From contig RPQH01000035.1 in NCBI GenBank assembly GCA_003820375.1, forward strand, positions 1 to 41,974: a DNA stretch of 41,974 nt. Direction: 5' to 3'. This stretch comes from Ignavibacteriota bacterium. GTDB taxonomy: Bacteria; Bacteroidota; Ignavibacteria; Tepidaquicellales; OLB5. Of this stretch, positions 31,639-41,142 are shown piece after piece (position 1 is the first letter of the stretch; each line of letters opens with the position of its first letter). The notes beneath the pieces are model-generated. The model did not search any database. It saw only the letters and a list, made by a program, of their open reading frames with translations, and was not told where the DNA came from. A program made the position numbers and the translations under genes.

Positions 31639-32954
31639 TAATTCTTTATTGCTAAAGATTTCTGTATCCTCGCTATCTCATTCTTGCTTGCGCGAATCTT
31701 TAGCTTTATCGATTTATTCAAATATTTTGTGTCAAGTATTTCAACCTGCTCATGAAGCTTGTTAATAATTTTATATGCATCTCCATTTGATACCGGAATT
31801 TTTATTTCCGTTTCTGCAAGCTCACTGTTGATTACTTCGGTTATTTTCTGCTCAAGGGCTATCAGGTTAATTCCCTTTTCTGCAGAAATAAATACACCTT
31901 CAGGATACTGCAGCTTCATTTCGGTAAGATGGTCTTCCCTTCCCTCTTTAAATAAAATATCAACTTTATTGAAGACAAGAATTGTGGTCTTATGAGAAGC
32001 TCCTATTTCATTAAGAGTTTCTTCGACAACTTTCATCTGCTCATCAAAGCTTTCCGAAGATATATCTATTACGTGAAGAAGTATATCGGATTCAACCACT
32101 TCAGCAAGTGTGCTCTTGAATGATTGTATTAAATCATGGGGAAGATTCCTGATAAATCCTACCGTATCAGATACAAGAACCTGGTGCGGCATTTTATGGT
32201 TGTTAATTTCTTTTAATACCCTGGTCGATGTATCAAGCGTAGCAAACAGCTTATTCTCTACATATACATCCGCATCGGTAAGAATATTCAGCAATGTAGA
32301 TTTACCTACGTTGGTATAACCAACCAAAGCAATCCTGATAAATTTATTCCTCTGCTGTCTTTGAGTTTTCCTTTGTTCTTCTATTTTCTTCAGCTTATCC
32401 TTCAGTACAGATATTCTTGTATTAATCAAACGCCTGTCAGTCTCGATCTGTGTTTCACCGGGTCCCTTTGTTCCGATACCGCCTAACTGCTTCGATAAGT
32501 GAGTCCATTGCCTTGTTAATCTCGGCAGTAAATATTGAAGCTGTGCAAGCTCCACCTGTGTTTTTGCTTCAGCCGTTCTTGCATTAGCAGCAAAAATATC
32601 CAGTATCAAAGCAGGTTTATCTATAACCTTGCATTTAATTACTTTTTCAAGATTTCTTATTTGTGTAGGTAAAAGAGAGTTCTCAAAAATGACCAGGTCA
32701 ACTTCTTCTTCTTCAACCTGCAGGGCAATTTCCTGTGCTTTGCCTTTGCCGATGAAATAAGTACTGTCAATATTATCTCTTTCCTGGTAAAATTTACCGA
32801 CAATTTCAGCACCGGCAGTTTTAGCAAGAAAATCGAGCTCTTCGAGGTGTTCCTTGTATATTTTCTGTTTTACTGATGATTTTACTCTATTTGACTTCGG
32901 TATGGAAGTGCAAACAAGTATTGCTTTTTCTAATTCTTTTCCTGTACTTAACAA
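31638..32954 (-). CDS. hflX: Ribosome-associated GTPase HflX
   Basis: HflX binds the 50S subunit and splits or rescues stalled ribosomes, especially under heat or antibiotic stress. The 438-residue protein has the HflX N-terminal domain (FYQERDNIDSTYFIGKGKAQ), the signature GTKGPGETQIETDRR, and the GTPase domain with P-loop GYTNVGKST (about residue 212), switch DTVGFIRNLP, NKVD near residue 325 and a C-terminal tail of HflX type. The start is TTG at 32954, four bases after the stop of the subtilisin gene, so the two are cotranscribed. The stop TAG lies exactly at the edge of the 9-bp tandem array. Confidence 0.95.
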   Translation of the reverse strand: MLSTGKELEKAILVCTSIPKSNRVKSSVKQKIYKEHLEELDFLAKTAGAEIVGKFYQERDNIDSTYFIGKGKAQEIALQVEEEEVDLVIFENSLLPTQIRNLEKVIKCKVIDKPALILDIFAANARTAEAKTQVELAQLQYLLPRLTRQWTHLSKQLGGIGTKGPGETQIETDRRLINTRISVLKDKLKKIEEQRKTQRQQRNKFIRIALVGYTNVGKSTLLNILTDADVYVENKLFATLDTSTRVLKEINNHKMPHQVLVSDTVGFIRNLPHDLIQSFKSTLAEVVESDILLHVIDISSESFDEQMKVVEETLNEIGASHKTTILVFNKVDILFKEGREDHLTEMKLQYPEGVFISAEKGINLIALEQKITEVINSELAETEIKIPVSNGDAYKIINKLHEQVEILDTKYLNKSIKLKIRASKNEIARIQKSLAIKN

Positions 32955-32958
32955 TAAA

Positions 32959-34761
32959 TTAATATATTTCTATTTGTTTAGTTTCGTTATTAGTTATAAA
33001 AAATTTCCCCGGTGCGTTATACGGTCCGGTTATCTTTCCTTTTGAATCCTCCGCTGTAAAATAAAATTTCAAAGGGGTTTCACCTATAGTAACAGTATAT
33101 CTGCCTGAGTTCGTTTCATCTATCCTGTCTGATAGCGACATTGTAATTTCCTGAAAATTACCACTTTCATCAGCAGAATAATACATTTTAACCATATCAG
33201 GATTTATCTTACTCTTTGATATAACATAAATTGAATACATTGTATTCCCATCTTCAACAGCAGTTTCCGGCTTATTGCTGATAAATCCGCCGTGATACAA
33301 AACAGCTTCATAAGCATCAATTAAGCCCCAGCCAAAAACATTATCCGGAAAATGGCTTTTATTAGCGGTATTTCTCAGTGCATCTCTTACCTGCATTGGT
33401 GTTAATTCCGGATGAGCGGAAAGAATTAAAGCGCAAACGCCTGCCGTTATCGGACAGGAAAATGATGTACCACTTGAATATCCATATGTGCTATCATTAC
33501 GTGTTATTGATTTGGAGTTTGCTGTATAAACATCAACACCCATAGCTACAACATCGGGTTTTGTTCTTCCGTCACTCGTTGGTCCGTTTGAGCTGAAATA
33601 TGCAATAACTTCAGCACTGTCCACAGCACCTATTGCAATTACCGAATCCCCGTCAGGAGGTGAAACTATACTTGGAGGAACTGTCTGCCTTTCATTTCCC
33701 ATTGAGTTACATACAACTATACCAAGATATGCAGCCATGTCTGCTGCACGGACTATCACTGTGGTATTGCCATCCATATCTTTATAAGTGTAATCATCAA
33801 TGGGATTATCAAACGGTTTATATATCAATGAACAAGAAATAACTTCAATTCCTTTTGCTTCCATCCATTCCACCGCTTCCACATAATAATCTTCTTCAAC
33901 GGGTGTTTCTGACCTTGCATCTTCAGTTTTGCTGAGATAATAATCAGCGTCAAAAGCAGGACCAATCAATTTACCTTCGAAAAATCCACCCATTGTAGAA
34001 AAAGTGGTTGTTCCATGCCCATCCTGGTCCCATCCATCCTTTGGAAATTGTGCCGGGGGAAACTGATTTTGAGTTGAATCATCTTTAAATATCCAATCAT
34101 ACTCCCCAAGCACTCTTCTTGTGCGTAATGCTTCATGGTCTCTCCAGTTAAATCCGTCATCACACATTCCTACGGTTACACCATAACCTGTAATACCATA
34201 ATCATGAAGTAAAGGTACTTTTATCTGCTGGTTCTGCCAATAAGAAATTCCATAATCATACTTATGTATTTCAATGGGCAGTTCCGGTGTATATATCTCC
34301 TTTGTTGAAGGAAATGTAACCATTTCAAGATAATGCACCGATTCAATCTTTGTTACATATTCAAGTAGTTCTTTTATTGCATTTATTTGTTTTTTTGTAG
34401 CAATTACACTTACAGCATTCATCCATTTGGAAACGGCGTATATTTTCAGACCTAAATTTGTCAAACCGTTTATATATCTTTTTTCAACAGGTAAATCAAA
34501 ATAACCAACAAGCTGGTTTTTAGGTAAAACTTTACTTCTTCTCCATAGTGCTTTATCGGTGAGTTCCTCAATTGCAATTTTATAAGCTTCACTCCCTTCT
34601 GTAATCTTGTCATCAGGGCTGTATTCCCCTTTATCTTTGAAATAAATCCAGTACCTGTAAGCAATGGAGTCAGGAGCAATTGATTGTGCTTTAATGGGAA
34701 GCTGAAATAATATCAGGGCAAGAAATGTGAAAATATAAATGCTGCTTATAGTTTTCTTCAA
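32959..34761 (-). CDS. Exported subtilisin-family serine protease (S8)
   Basis: The 600-residue protein has a signal peptide (MKKTISSIYIFTFLALILFQ), a propeptide-like region (about 35-165, starting YRYWIYFKDKGEYSP) and an S8 catalytic domain. The triad is Asp201 in GVTVGMCDDGF, His249 in DQDGHGTTTFS and Ser433 in SSGTSFSCPITAG; the oxyanion Asn is in NSMGNERQ (Asn356). The last 100 residues form a beta-rich domain that does not match the type A sorting domain, so the route to the outside may differ from that of the other surface proteins here. The gene precedes hflX by 4 bp and probably drives its transcription. Substrate unknown. Confidence 0.93.
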   Translation of the reverse strand: MKKTISSIYIFTFLALILFQLPIKAQSIAPDSIAYRYWIYFKDKGEYSPDDKITEGSEAYKIAIEELTDKALWRRSKVLPKNQLVGYFDLPVEKRYINGLTNLGLKIYAVSKWMNAVSVIATKKQINAIKELLEYVTKIESVHYLEMVTFPSTKEIYTPELPIEIHKYDYGISYWQNQQIKVPLLHDYGITGYGVTVGMCDDGFNWRDHEALRTRRVLGEYDWIFKDDSTQNQFPPAQFPKDGWDQDGHGTTTFSTMGGFFEGKLIGPAFDADYYLSKTEDARSETPVEEDYYVEAVEWMEAKGIEVISCSLIYKPFDNPIDDYTYKDMDGNTTVIVRAADMAAYLGIVVCNSMGNERQTVPPSIVSPPDGDSVIAIGAVDSAEVIAYFSSNGPTSDGRTKPDVVAMGVDVYTANSKSITRNDSTYGYSSGTSFSCPITAGVCALILSAHPELTPMQVRDALRNTANKSHFPDNVFGWGLIDAYEAVLYHGGFISNKPETAVEDGNTMYSIYVISKSKINPDMVKMYYSADESGNFQEITMSLSDRIDETNSGRYTVTIGETPLKFYFTAEDSKGKITGPYNAPGKFFITNNETKQIEIY

Positions 34762-35070
34762 TATGATGATTTTCTAAATTCTAAGTGTTTTTTAATATCT
34801 ATATTGTTTATTCAAAATTTTAAATATTACTATTTTGTAAATTGACACAGGACTAATTCAAAATAAGGTACTACCTTTACAAACCTTAAAAACCTTATAA
34901 ACTTTATAAACTATAAATCTCCTTATCATCAATGGGATGACCCAGAGGGTGCCCGCTTCGCTTTACTTACTTTGTGAGATTTTCCGCTTATTAACATTTC
35001 TTCAATTCAATAATGCTAATCCGTTAATGCCTGAGCTCGCAATTAGTTTCTTCCTTACAAACCTTATAAA
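34762..35070. other. Gene-free region with short repeats
   Basis: The 309-bp gap has no gene. It contains degenerate CCTTATAAA units (34876-34915 and 35055-35070) and an AATGGGATGACCCAGAGGGTG segment related to the ATCCCTTCGGGAT family. The subtilisin promoter should lie close to 34762-34830. Confidence 0.5.
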
Positions 35071-36000
35071 CTAAATCACCGTCTGTTCATCTGCATGATA
35101 CGAGCTTCTTACCAGCGGTCCCGATTCAATATGCTTGAAGCCGATACTTAACCCATACTCTTTGAACATCTTAAAATCATCAGGGTGAACATACCTTTGC
35201 ACCGGTAAATTATTCTTTGTGGGACGCAAATACTGGCCGATTGTTACTATATCACATTCAACAGAACGCAAATCATTCAATAATTCAATAACTTCATCAT
35301 TTGTTTCACCGATACCCACCATCAATCCGCTTTTTGTAACGAATCCCTGCTCTTTTGAACGCTTCAAAAGCTCTAATGTTCTTTCATAATTTGCCTGTGG
35401 ACGTACAAAATGATATAAATTCTCAACCGTTTCGATATTATGGTTTAATATATCCGGTTTTGCATCTAAAACAAGCTGTAATGAATCCCAGTTGCCCTTA
35501 AAATCCGGAATAAGTACTTCAACCTTGCAATCCGGCACTAATTCATTAATCTTCCTTATTACCATAGCAAAAATATCCGCTCCGCCGTATTTCTGGTCAT
35601 CTCTATCGACTGATGTAATAACTACATGCTTCAATCCAAGCTTTTGCACCGATTCAGCAACCCTGTTCGGCTCGTCATAATCCATTGGTGCCGGTTTCCC
35701 CAAAGCCACAGAACAGAACCCGCATGAGCGTGTACATACATCTCCCAATATCATAAAAGTAGCAATCTTCCTCGACCAGCATTCTGCAATATTCGGGCAT
35801 CGTGCATCTTCGCAAACCGTATTTAGATTTTTCTTTACAACTAAATCCTTAAGTGCTATATAATTCTTGCCGGTAGGCAGCTTAACCTTAAGCCAATCCG
35901 GGCGGCGTCCTTTTTCGATTTCTTTGTTCTCTACTGCGTACTTTTTCTGATGTGTATTAATATCTTTTGGTACTACAGTTTTTATTCTTTCAGTTGACAT
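35071..36000 (-). CDS. lipA: Lipoyl synthase
   Basis: LipA inserts two sulfurs into octanoyl groups on lipoyl domains, using two [4Fe-4S] clusters and S-adenosylmethionine. The 309-residue protein has the auxiliary-cluster motif CEDARCPNIAEC (Cys63, 68, 74), the radical SAM motif CTRSCGFC (Cys89, 93, 96) and the C-terminal VRSSYHADE, whose Ser is the known extra ligand in the family. Other blocks are HVVITSVDRDD, NHNIETVENLYHFVRP and SGLMVGIGETNDEV. The start ATG is clear. No lipB is adjacent, but a lipoyl-bearing E2 gene lies 0.9 kb upstream on the same strand. Confidence 0.97.
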   Translation of the reverse strand: MSTERIKTVVPKDINTHQKKYAVENKEIEKGRRPDWLKVKLPTGKNYIALKDLVVKKNLNTVCEDARCPNIAECWSRKIATFMILGDVCTRSCGFCSVALGKPAPMDYDEPNRVAESVQKLGLKHVVITSVDRDDQKYGGADIFAMVIRKINELVPDCKVEVLIPDFKGNWDSLQLVLDAKPDILNHNIETVENLYHFVRPQANYERTLELLKRSKEQGFVTKSGLMVGIGETNDEVIELLNDLRSVECDIVTIGQYLRPTKNNLPVQRYVHPDDFKMFKEYGLSIGFKHIESGPLVRSSYHADEQTVI

Positions 36001-36119
36001 TAATATCTTTCTTTTTATACAAAATAATATATCATTTTCCCAATAAACCCTACTTTATTAACTAATCAAATTATACCTTAATTCCCAAATATAAGCATAA
36101 TACGAAAAGCTAAATTATA

Positions 36120-36572
36120 TCAATAATTCTTATAAACTTTGTTATAAACCATATTTCCAATAACCGGGTATTTCTTTAATTCACCCTGGTATGCCTTAAT
36201 TCCCATATAAATTGCATATCCCATACAGCCAAATATATAAATAAATAAAAACGCATAGAATGCAATCATAATTATAACAAATAAACCCCCGGCTGCTCCT
36301 CCGCCGGAATGGTTTCCGAGACCTGCAAGGAGGCTGATTCCGACTCCCCCGATTGCAAACACAAATATAAAAACGAATATTACTGCTATATAAGCAATAT
36401 GGAAAAATAATGCCTGAAGTGCGTGGAATGTAGCGAATTTAGATTTATCCTTATTAATTATCCAAAAGACGATTGGCAGAATTATTCCGCCTAAAAAAAG
36501 AGAAAGATGGCTGAATAACCCCATCAATTTCTCTTCATCTTTTAAATAGTAGCTCCCGGTAGGTTGATTCAT
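36120..36572 (-). CDS. DUF4870-family membrane protein
   Basis: The 150-residue protein matches the DUF4870 pattern: a short N-terminal part with DEEKLMGLFSHLSLFLGGII, PIVFWIINKDKSKFATFHA, QALFFHIAYIAVIFVFIFVF, and a last helix followed by GIKAYQGELKKYPVIGNM. There are three to four transmembrane helices. The Lys-rich DKSKF between helices 1 and 2 and the YP-(V/I)-IG end are usual for the family. Function is unknown. A Gly-rich loop (GNHSGGGAAGG) separates two helices. It lies between lipA and the E2 gene without close spacing. Confidence 0.87.
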   Translation of the reverse strand: MNQPTGSYYLKDEEKLMGLFSHLSLFLGGIILPIVFWIINKDKSKFATFHALQALFFHIAYIAVIFVFIFVFAIGGVGISLLAGLGNHSGGGAAGGLFVIIMIAFYAFLFIYIFGCMGYAIYMGIKAYQGELKKYPVIGNMVYNKVYKNY

Positions 36573-36650
36573 TTTATTTTGGTTTAAGATAATTGAAATT
36601 TATGGCTATTTAAGATGTATGTGTGTTGTAATAAATATTATTATAATATC

Positions 36651-36763
36651 ATCCCTTCGGGATTCTATCTATATTTCCGTATTGTTTCTACCATAATATC
36701 ATCCCTTCGGGATTCTGTCCTTTGCCGAATATTCCCCCTACCATAATGTCATCCCTTCGGGAT
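36651..36763. repeat. Three palindromic iterons (ATCCCTTCGGGAT core), 50-bp period
   Basis: Cores at 36651, 36701 and 36751 are exactly 50 bp apart, each preceded by CCATAATATC or similar and followed by TC and a variable stretch of about 21 bp. It looks like a miniature CRISPR at first but the conserved part extends on one side only and copies occur elsewhere (31487-31550). Confidence 0.85.
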
Positions 36764-36905
36764 TCCTAATCAATCGAATCTCCCCTCTCCATGTGGAGAG
36801 GGGCTGGGGGTGAGGTTTCCAAACTCTCACCTTCGGGATTCTTAATCAATCGAATCTCCTCTCTCCATGTGGAGAGGGGCTGGGGGTGAGGTTTCCGAAC
36901 TCTCC
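36757..36905. repeat. Tandem duplication carrying two REP-like palindromes
   Basis: A unit of about 75 bp is repeated twice: TTCGGGATTCCTAATCAATC, then the CCCTCTCCATGTGGAGAGGG palindrome, then GCTGGGGGTGAGGTTTCC and AACTCTC. The palindromes are at 36781-36800 and 36856-36876. With the iterons before it, this fills the 355-bp gap before the E2 gene's 3' end. No gene is seen. Confidence 0.8.
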
Positions 36906-36927
36906 GAACTCACAAACTCTCAGAACA

Positions 36928-38385
36928 CTACACCTTGTAATTCTCAATATACTCAACAATCTTCATCAGGAACTTACCGCCCAATGCACCATCAATCAGT
37001 CTGTGGTCGAATGCCAGTGTCAAATACATTATTGGTTTTATAACTATTGCATCTCCCTGCGGTGTATCTACAACTACTGCACGTTTCTTTATTGCACCTG
37101 TTCCGAGTATTGCAATCTGCGGCTGGTTGATTATCGGTGAACCGATTATATTACCAAATATACCATAATTTGTGATTGTAAATGTTCCGTCCTGTATCTC
37201 ATCAAGTGAAAGCTTCTTTATCCTTGCTCTTTTCCCCAGGTCATTTATATCTCTTGCCAGTCCGGTTAGATTTTTTGTATCTGCATCTTTTATTACAGGT
37301 ACAATCAATCCGCCGTTTTCCATAGCGACTGCAATTCCTAAATTGATAAAGCTTTTCCTGAGTATATTATTTCCATCAATCGATGAATTGATTAAAGGGA
37401 AGTCTTTTAATGCTTTTACAACTGCTTCGCAAATGAAAGGCATATAAGTCAGCTTAAAGCCTTCTCTTCTTATGAACTCATCTTCCAGTGACTTCTTTGC
37501 CTTCTCTATTGCTGACATATCACACTCTGCAATTGCAGTAACGTGCGGTGAAGTATGAACACTCATCACCATATGCTCAGCCATCTTTGATTGCAGGTTA
37601 TCCATTGGAATTGCCTCAATACCCGGTGTATTATACATTCCGGAGAGGTCCATACCTTTTGGAATCTCCATAGGTTTTGCAGGTGCGGGCTTTGCCGGTG
37701 TTTTTACACTTTTACCTGCTTTTGCCGGTTCAGGTTTTTCCTTTGATGCAGATGTTGGTTCGGGCTTTGCATGTTTTTTCTGTTCTATGTATGCTAAAAT
37801 ATCCTGCTTGCGTACCCTGCCGCTTACTCCTGTACCTTTTATCTTCTGCAGCTCTGTCATTGAAACGCCTTCTTTTGAAGCAATATTCATTACAAGAGGT
37901 GAATAGAAAGAACTGCCGCCATTACCGGTTACTTCTGTGGTTTCGGTTTTTGGCTCAGTCATTACCTCAGCTCCTGATGCTGCTGTGCCGGGTTTATCCG
38001 CTGTAGTTTCATTATAACCCTGCTGCATATCCTGCTGTACATCTTTCTTTGACTCTACTTCCTCATTTTTAGGAACTCCCTCTTTTTCAGGTGCGGGTGC
38101 TTTGGCTTTTGATTCACCATCACCGCTTTTAATATTTACCTGTGATGCATCTGTTTCCAGACGTGCCACTACATCACCTACATTTACTGTATCACCTTCC
38201 TGGAACAATAATTCAACAATTGTACCTGCATCAGCAACAGGAACTTCTGTATCAACTTTATCGGTGGAAATCTCAAATAAAGTCTCATCTCTATCTATGG
38301 TTTCACCTGCTTTTTTATGCCACTTAAGTATCCTGCCATCCATAATAGATTCACCCATTTTCGGCATTATAATATCAACTAACAT
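36928..38385 (-). CDS. 2-oxo acid dehydrogenase E2 acyltransferase
   Basis: E2 transfers the acyl group from lipoyl-lysine to CoA in a 2-oxo acid dehydrogenase complex. The 485-residue protein has one N-terminal lipoyl domain (ISTDKVDTEVP, lipoyl Lys43), a long Glu/Lys/Pro linker (about 80-160), a peripheral subunit-binding domain (PLVMNIASKEGVSMTELQKI, GTGVSGRVRKQDILAYI, about 162-205), a second Ala/Pro/Lys linker, and the catalytic domain ending FDHRLIDGALGGKFL with His461 and Asp465. The sequence cannot decide between pyruvate, 2-oxoglutarate and branched-chain types; the branched-chain or oxoglutarate groups are the closer look. E1 and E3 genes are not adjacent. A GGAG ribosome site lies about 8 bp before the ATG. 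Confidence 0.92.
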   Translation of the reverse strand: MLVDIIMPKMGESIMDGRILKWHKKAGETIDRDETLFEISTDKVDTEVPVADAGTIVELLFQEGDTVNVGDVVARLETDASQVNIKSGDGESKAKAPAPEKEGVPKNEEVESKKDVQQDMQQGYNETTADKPGTAASGAEVMTEPKTETTEVTGNGGSSFYSPLVMNIASKEGVSMTELQKIKGTGVSGRVRKQDILAYIEQKKHAKPEPTSASKEKPEPAKAGKSVKTPAKPAPAKPMEIPKGMDLSGMYNTPGIEAIPMDNLQSKMAEHMVMSVHTSPHVTAIAECDMSAIEKAKKSLEDEFIRREGFKLTYMPFICEAVVKALKDFPLINSSIDGNNILRKSFINLGIAVAMENGGLIVPVIKDADTKNLTGLARDINDLGKRARIKKLSLDEIQDGTFTITNYGIFGNIIGSPIINQPQIAILGTGAIKKRAVVVDTPQGDAIVIKPIMYLTLAFDHRLIDGALGGKFLMKIVEYIENYKV

Positions 38386-38480
38386 TTTAAAAACTCCAAT
38401 TTTTTATTGTTTTTTCTATAAAATTTGTACAAAAATACGCAAAATAAAGTGAATTAGCAATTTAGAGTAAGGAGAGTTAG

Positions 38481-38544
38481 GGAGTTTGGAGAGTTGGGAG
38501 TTTGGAGAGTTGGGAGTTTGGAGAGTTGGGAGTTTGGAGAGTTG
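38481..38544. repeat. Four tandem copies of a 16-bp repeat
   Basis: Unit GGAGTTTGGAGAGTTG is repeated four times exactly, preceded by looser AGAGTAAGGAGAGTT copies from 38463. It lies upstream of the E2 start in the gap to the surface-protein gene. Confidence 0.9.
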
Positions 38545-38554
38545 GGAAGATGGC

Positions 38555-38638
38555 TACTCATCCTATGACTAAATTAAATTAATATGTACCGGTATTAAAG
38601 TATTGATGTACTTAATAAGTATAGTCATAGGATGAGTA
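38555..38638. repeat. 17-bp perfect inverted repeat around 50 bp
   Basis: TACTCATCCTATGACTA (38555-38571) and its exact reverse complement (38622-38638) enclose 50 bp that contain GTACCGGTATT. It lies just after the stop of the surface-protein gene and before E2. No T-run follows on either strand, so terminator function is doubtful. Confidence 0.8.
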
Positions 38639-38667
38639 AAAGAACGGAAAATAGTTATTCCCAATTC

Positions 38668-41142
38668 CTATTTTATCAAAACCATTTTTTTAGACTCAAC
38701 ATAATTACCTGCTGAAATTTTATAAAAATACACACCACTTGAATAATTGCCTGCATTCCATTCTACTTCATATATTCCTGCGTTCTGTTTATCATTTATC
38801 AGTACTTCAATTTCTTTTCCTGATATATCATAAATAATTATTTTCACATCACTGTTATTTGGCAAATGATATTTAATATTTGTAACCGGGTTAAAAGGAT
38901 TCGGGTAATTCTGCATTAATGAAAATTCTTTAGGAATTTCATGACCGATTTTCTTTGCATTGACCATGATACCGCCGCCATTTGTTGTATAGAGTACAAT
39001 ACCTCCCTGACCAAAAGCCCAGCCGTGTCCATCTGGAAATACTTTTATAGAATATAATGGCAATGAAGTGGTACTTACTTGCTGTGTCCAATTGACACCG
39101 CTGTTTGTAGTTACATAAATTTTTCCATTAACAGCACTTGCCCAGCCGGTGTTATCATTTATAAATACCAATGAATTTATACAATCGGAAGAACCGGTTG
39201 TTTGTGATGTCCAGTTTGAACCACCATTCGTCGTAAACAAAATGGTTCCATTCCAAATACCAGCCCATCCTTTCAATGCATTTACAAAATAAAGAGCATT
39301 TACAGTTGTAATAGTACCAACCGGAAGTTGAGACCAATTTAAACCGGCATTCGTAGTTTTGTTGATAGCTCCGGCATTACCACCCGGACCATAATTACCG
39401 CATATGTAACCTGTCATTCCGGTTGACGATACCGGGAAGAACACATCTTGCACATATCCGCTGCATGAAAATATTTGCGTCCAGCTATTACCTGCATTTG
39501 TGGTTTTAAAAGCTTTATTCATACTCGCCATATAACCCGTATTAACATCTGTAAACCAAAGACCCATATTGGGAACACCGGTATATGCAGAATCAACCCA
39601 GTTCGTTCCGCCATTGGTTGTCTTTCTTACAAATCCATAATTTCCGCAGCTCCAACCTGTGTTTTGATTGATGAAGAAAATATCAAACAACATTGGATCA
39701 TTTACATCAGATTGACCCGCCCAGTTCTGACCTCCATTTGTTGTTTTAAATATTTTATACTGCTCACAGCAAACCCATCCTGTGTTTATATCAAGAAAAT
39801 ATGATGAACGGACTTCATATCCAACGCTTCCAATGTTTACCCAGTTTGCTTGGGCAATGGAGAACTTCCAGACCGGTGACCATGGACCTGTGCCATTAGA
39901 ATTTTTTGCTCTTACTTTCCAATAATATGTATAATTATAATTCAAGCCGCTTGATATGCTCTTAAATGAATTTGTGATATTGGAATCATTATACATCATT
40001 ACAGTAAAAGCAGAGTCACCCGCTATCTGCAATCTATACGAAGACGCAATTGGAATACTGTCCCAGTCAAGTGTTGGTGTTAGAGTATTAATTTCGCTAT
40101 TATTCAACGGAGCTACAAGATTTGGTGCCGCAGGTAATTGAGGTACTATTGTAAAGCTCCATACCCCGGACCATGAGCTGCTGCCATAAGTATTAACAGC
40201 CCTTACTCTCCAATAATATGGTGTTTCATATGATAAGCCGGCAGTTAATGTAACAAATGAATTTGTAATACCCGGATTATTATATATTAAAGTTAAGAAA
40301 TTAGGGTCTGTTGAGATTTGTACAGTATACGTTGAAGCATTTAAAATACTATCCCAGTCAAGTGTTGGTGTTAATGTGTAAACAGACGACCCGTTTGGCG
40401 GAGATACAAGATTAGGCACAGCAGGAGGAACATTCATAATAGTTGTAAATTTAAACGGATCGGAATATGGTCCTGTACCTTGTTCACCCATAGGCGAATA
40501 TGCTTTTACTTTCCACCAATAATTTTTAGCAGATTCAAGTACTCCTGACCTGATCGTGACATTAGTTGAAGCAATTATTGTATCATATTTTAAATATTGA
40601 AAAGTAGGTGTTTTATATATACTTACTTTATATTCGTTTGCACCTGTAATACTGCTCCAGCTCATGGAAGGATTTAAAGGAATATTTACAGCGTTATTAG
40701 GAGGGCTGATTAGTGTAGTATACGAAATTTGATATAAACCCTGGTGCCTGTATAGGTCCATAAAACACGCCCAATATTCAGTGGGTGGAGGTATGAATCC
40801 CCAAGTATAAATTGCCCAATGTTGTGCATATGTAACATTCGGAGTAATTCTGTTAAGCCATTCGGCAACTGGTATAGTTATACAGGAATCCGTTATGGGA
40901 ATAAAAGCAGAGACCCATGCATCACCTCCGGGATACATACATTCAAACGAACTGACTCTTATGCAATAATAAGTACAGCCGGAATCTGGATTTGAAAACG
41001 GCTGCCATACAAAAGTTGGGGCATCTACATCCATATATCCATTAACCACATACTCACCTGTCGGCGGATTGCACCACGGCTGTGCGTAAATTATGTTAAA
41101 TAAATTTTGCAAAATAAAAATCACTATTAAAAATGTTTTCAT
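38668..41142 (-). CDS. Surface protein: fibronectin III-like domains, Ycf48-like propeller, sorting domain
   Basis: The 824-residue protein starts with a signal peptide (MKTFLIVIFILQNLFNIIYA). Residues about 25-140 are Trp/Cys-rich and unknown. Three fibronectin type III-like modules follow: from ISPPNNAVNIPLNPSMSW, from LVSPPNGSSVYTLTPTLDW and from LVAPLNNSEINTLTPTLDW, each closing with YWWKV or YYWRV and SPVWKF-type ends. Then comes a Ycf48-like propeller with repeated KTTNGGxNW/DxNTGW motifs (about 430-725). The end is a type A sorting domain (NYPNPFNPVTNIKY, IYDISGKEIEVL, GVYFYKISAGNY, KKMVLIK) for type IX secretion. It is probably displayed or released as an adhesin or binding protein. 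No secretion genes are in the window. Confidence 0.9.
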   Translation of the reverse strand: MKTFLIVIFILQNLFNIIYAQPWCNPPTGEYVVNGYMDVDAPTFVWQPFSNPDSGCTYYCIRVSSFECMYPGGDAWVSAFIPITDSCITIPVAEWLNRITPNVTYAQHWAIYTWGFIPPPTEYWACFMDLYRHQGLYQISYTTLISPPNNAVNIPLNPSMSWSSITGANEYKVSIYKTPTFQYLKYDTIIASTNVTIRSGVLESAKNYWWKVKAYSPMGEQGTGPYSDPFKFTTIMNVPPAVPNLVSPPNGSSVYTLTPTLDWDSILNASTYTVQISTDPNFLTLIYNNPGITNSFVTLTAGLSYETPYYWRVRAVNTYGSSSWSGVWSFTIVPQLPAAPNLVAPLNNSEINTLTPTLDWDSIPIASSYRLQIAGDSAFTVMMYNDSNITNSFKSISSGLNYNYTYYWKVRAKNSNGTGPWSPVWKFSIAQANWVNIGSVGYEVRSSYFLDINTGWVCCEQYKIFKTTNGGQNWAGQSDVNDPMLFDIFFINQNTGWSCGNYGFVRKTTNGGTNWVDSAYTGVPNMGLWFTDVNTGYMASMNKAFKTTNAGNSWTQIFSCSGYVQDVFFPVSSTGMTGYICGNYGPGGNAGAINKTTNAGLNWSQLPVGTITTVNALYFVNALKGWAGIWNGTILFTTNGGSNWTSQTTGSSDCINSLVFINDNTGWASAVNGKIYVTTNSGVNWTQQVSTTSLPLYSIKVFPDGHGWAFGQGGIVLYTTNGGGIMVNAKKIGHEIPKEFSLMQNYPNPFNPVTNIKYHLPNNSDVKIIIYDISGKEIEVLINDKQNAGIYEVEWNAGNYSSGVYFYKISAGNYVESKKMVLIK

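Noticed and set aside
36651..36763. Possible small CRISPR array (three repeats, about 21-bp spacers)
   Set aside because: Repeats are degenerate at the left edge, spacers are too short, the same unit occurs dispersed at 31487-31550, and no cas gene is near.
38102..38452. Plus-strand frame opposite the E2 lipoyl domain
   Set aside because: It is a shadow of the Lys/Glu/Pro-rich coding strand of the E2 gene.
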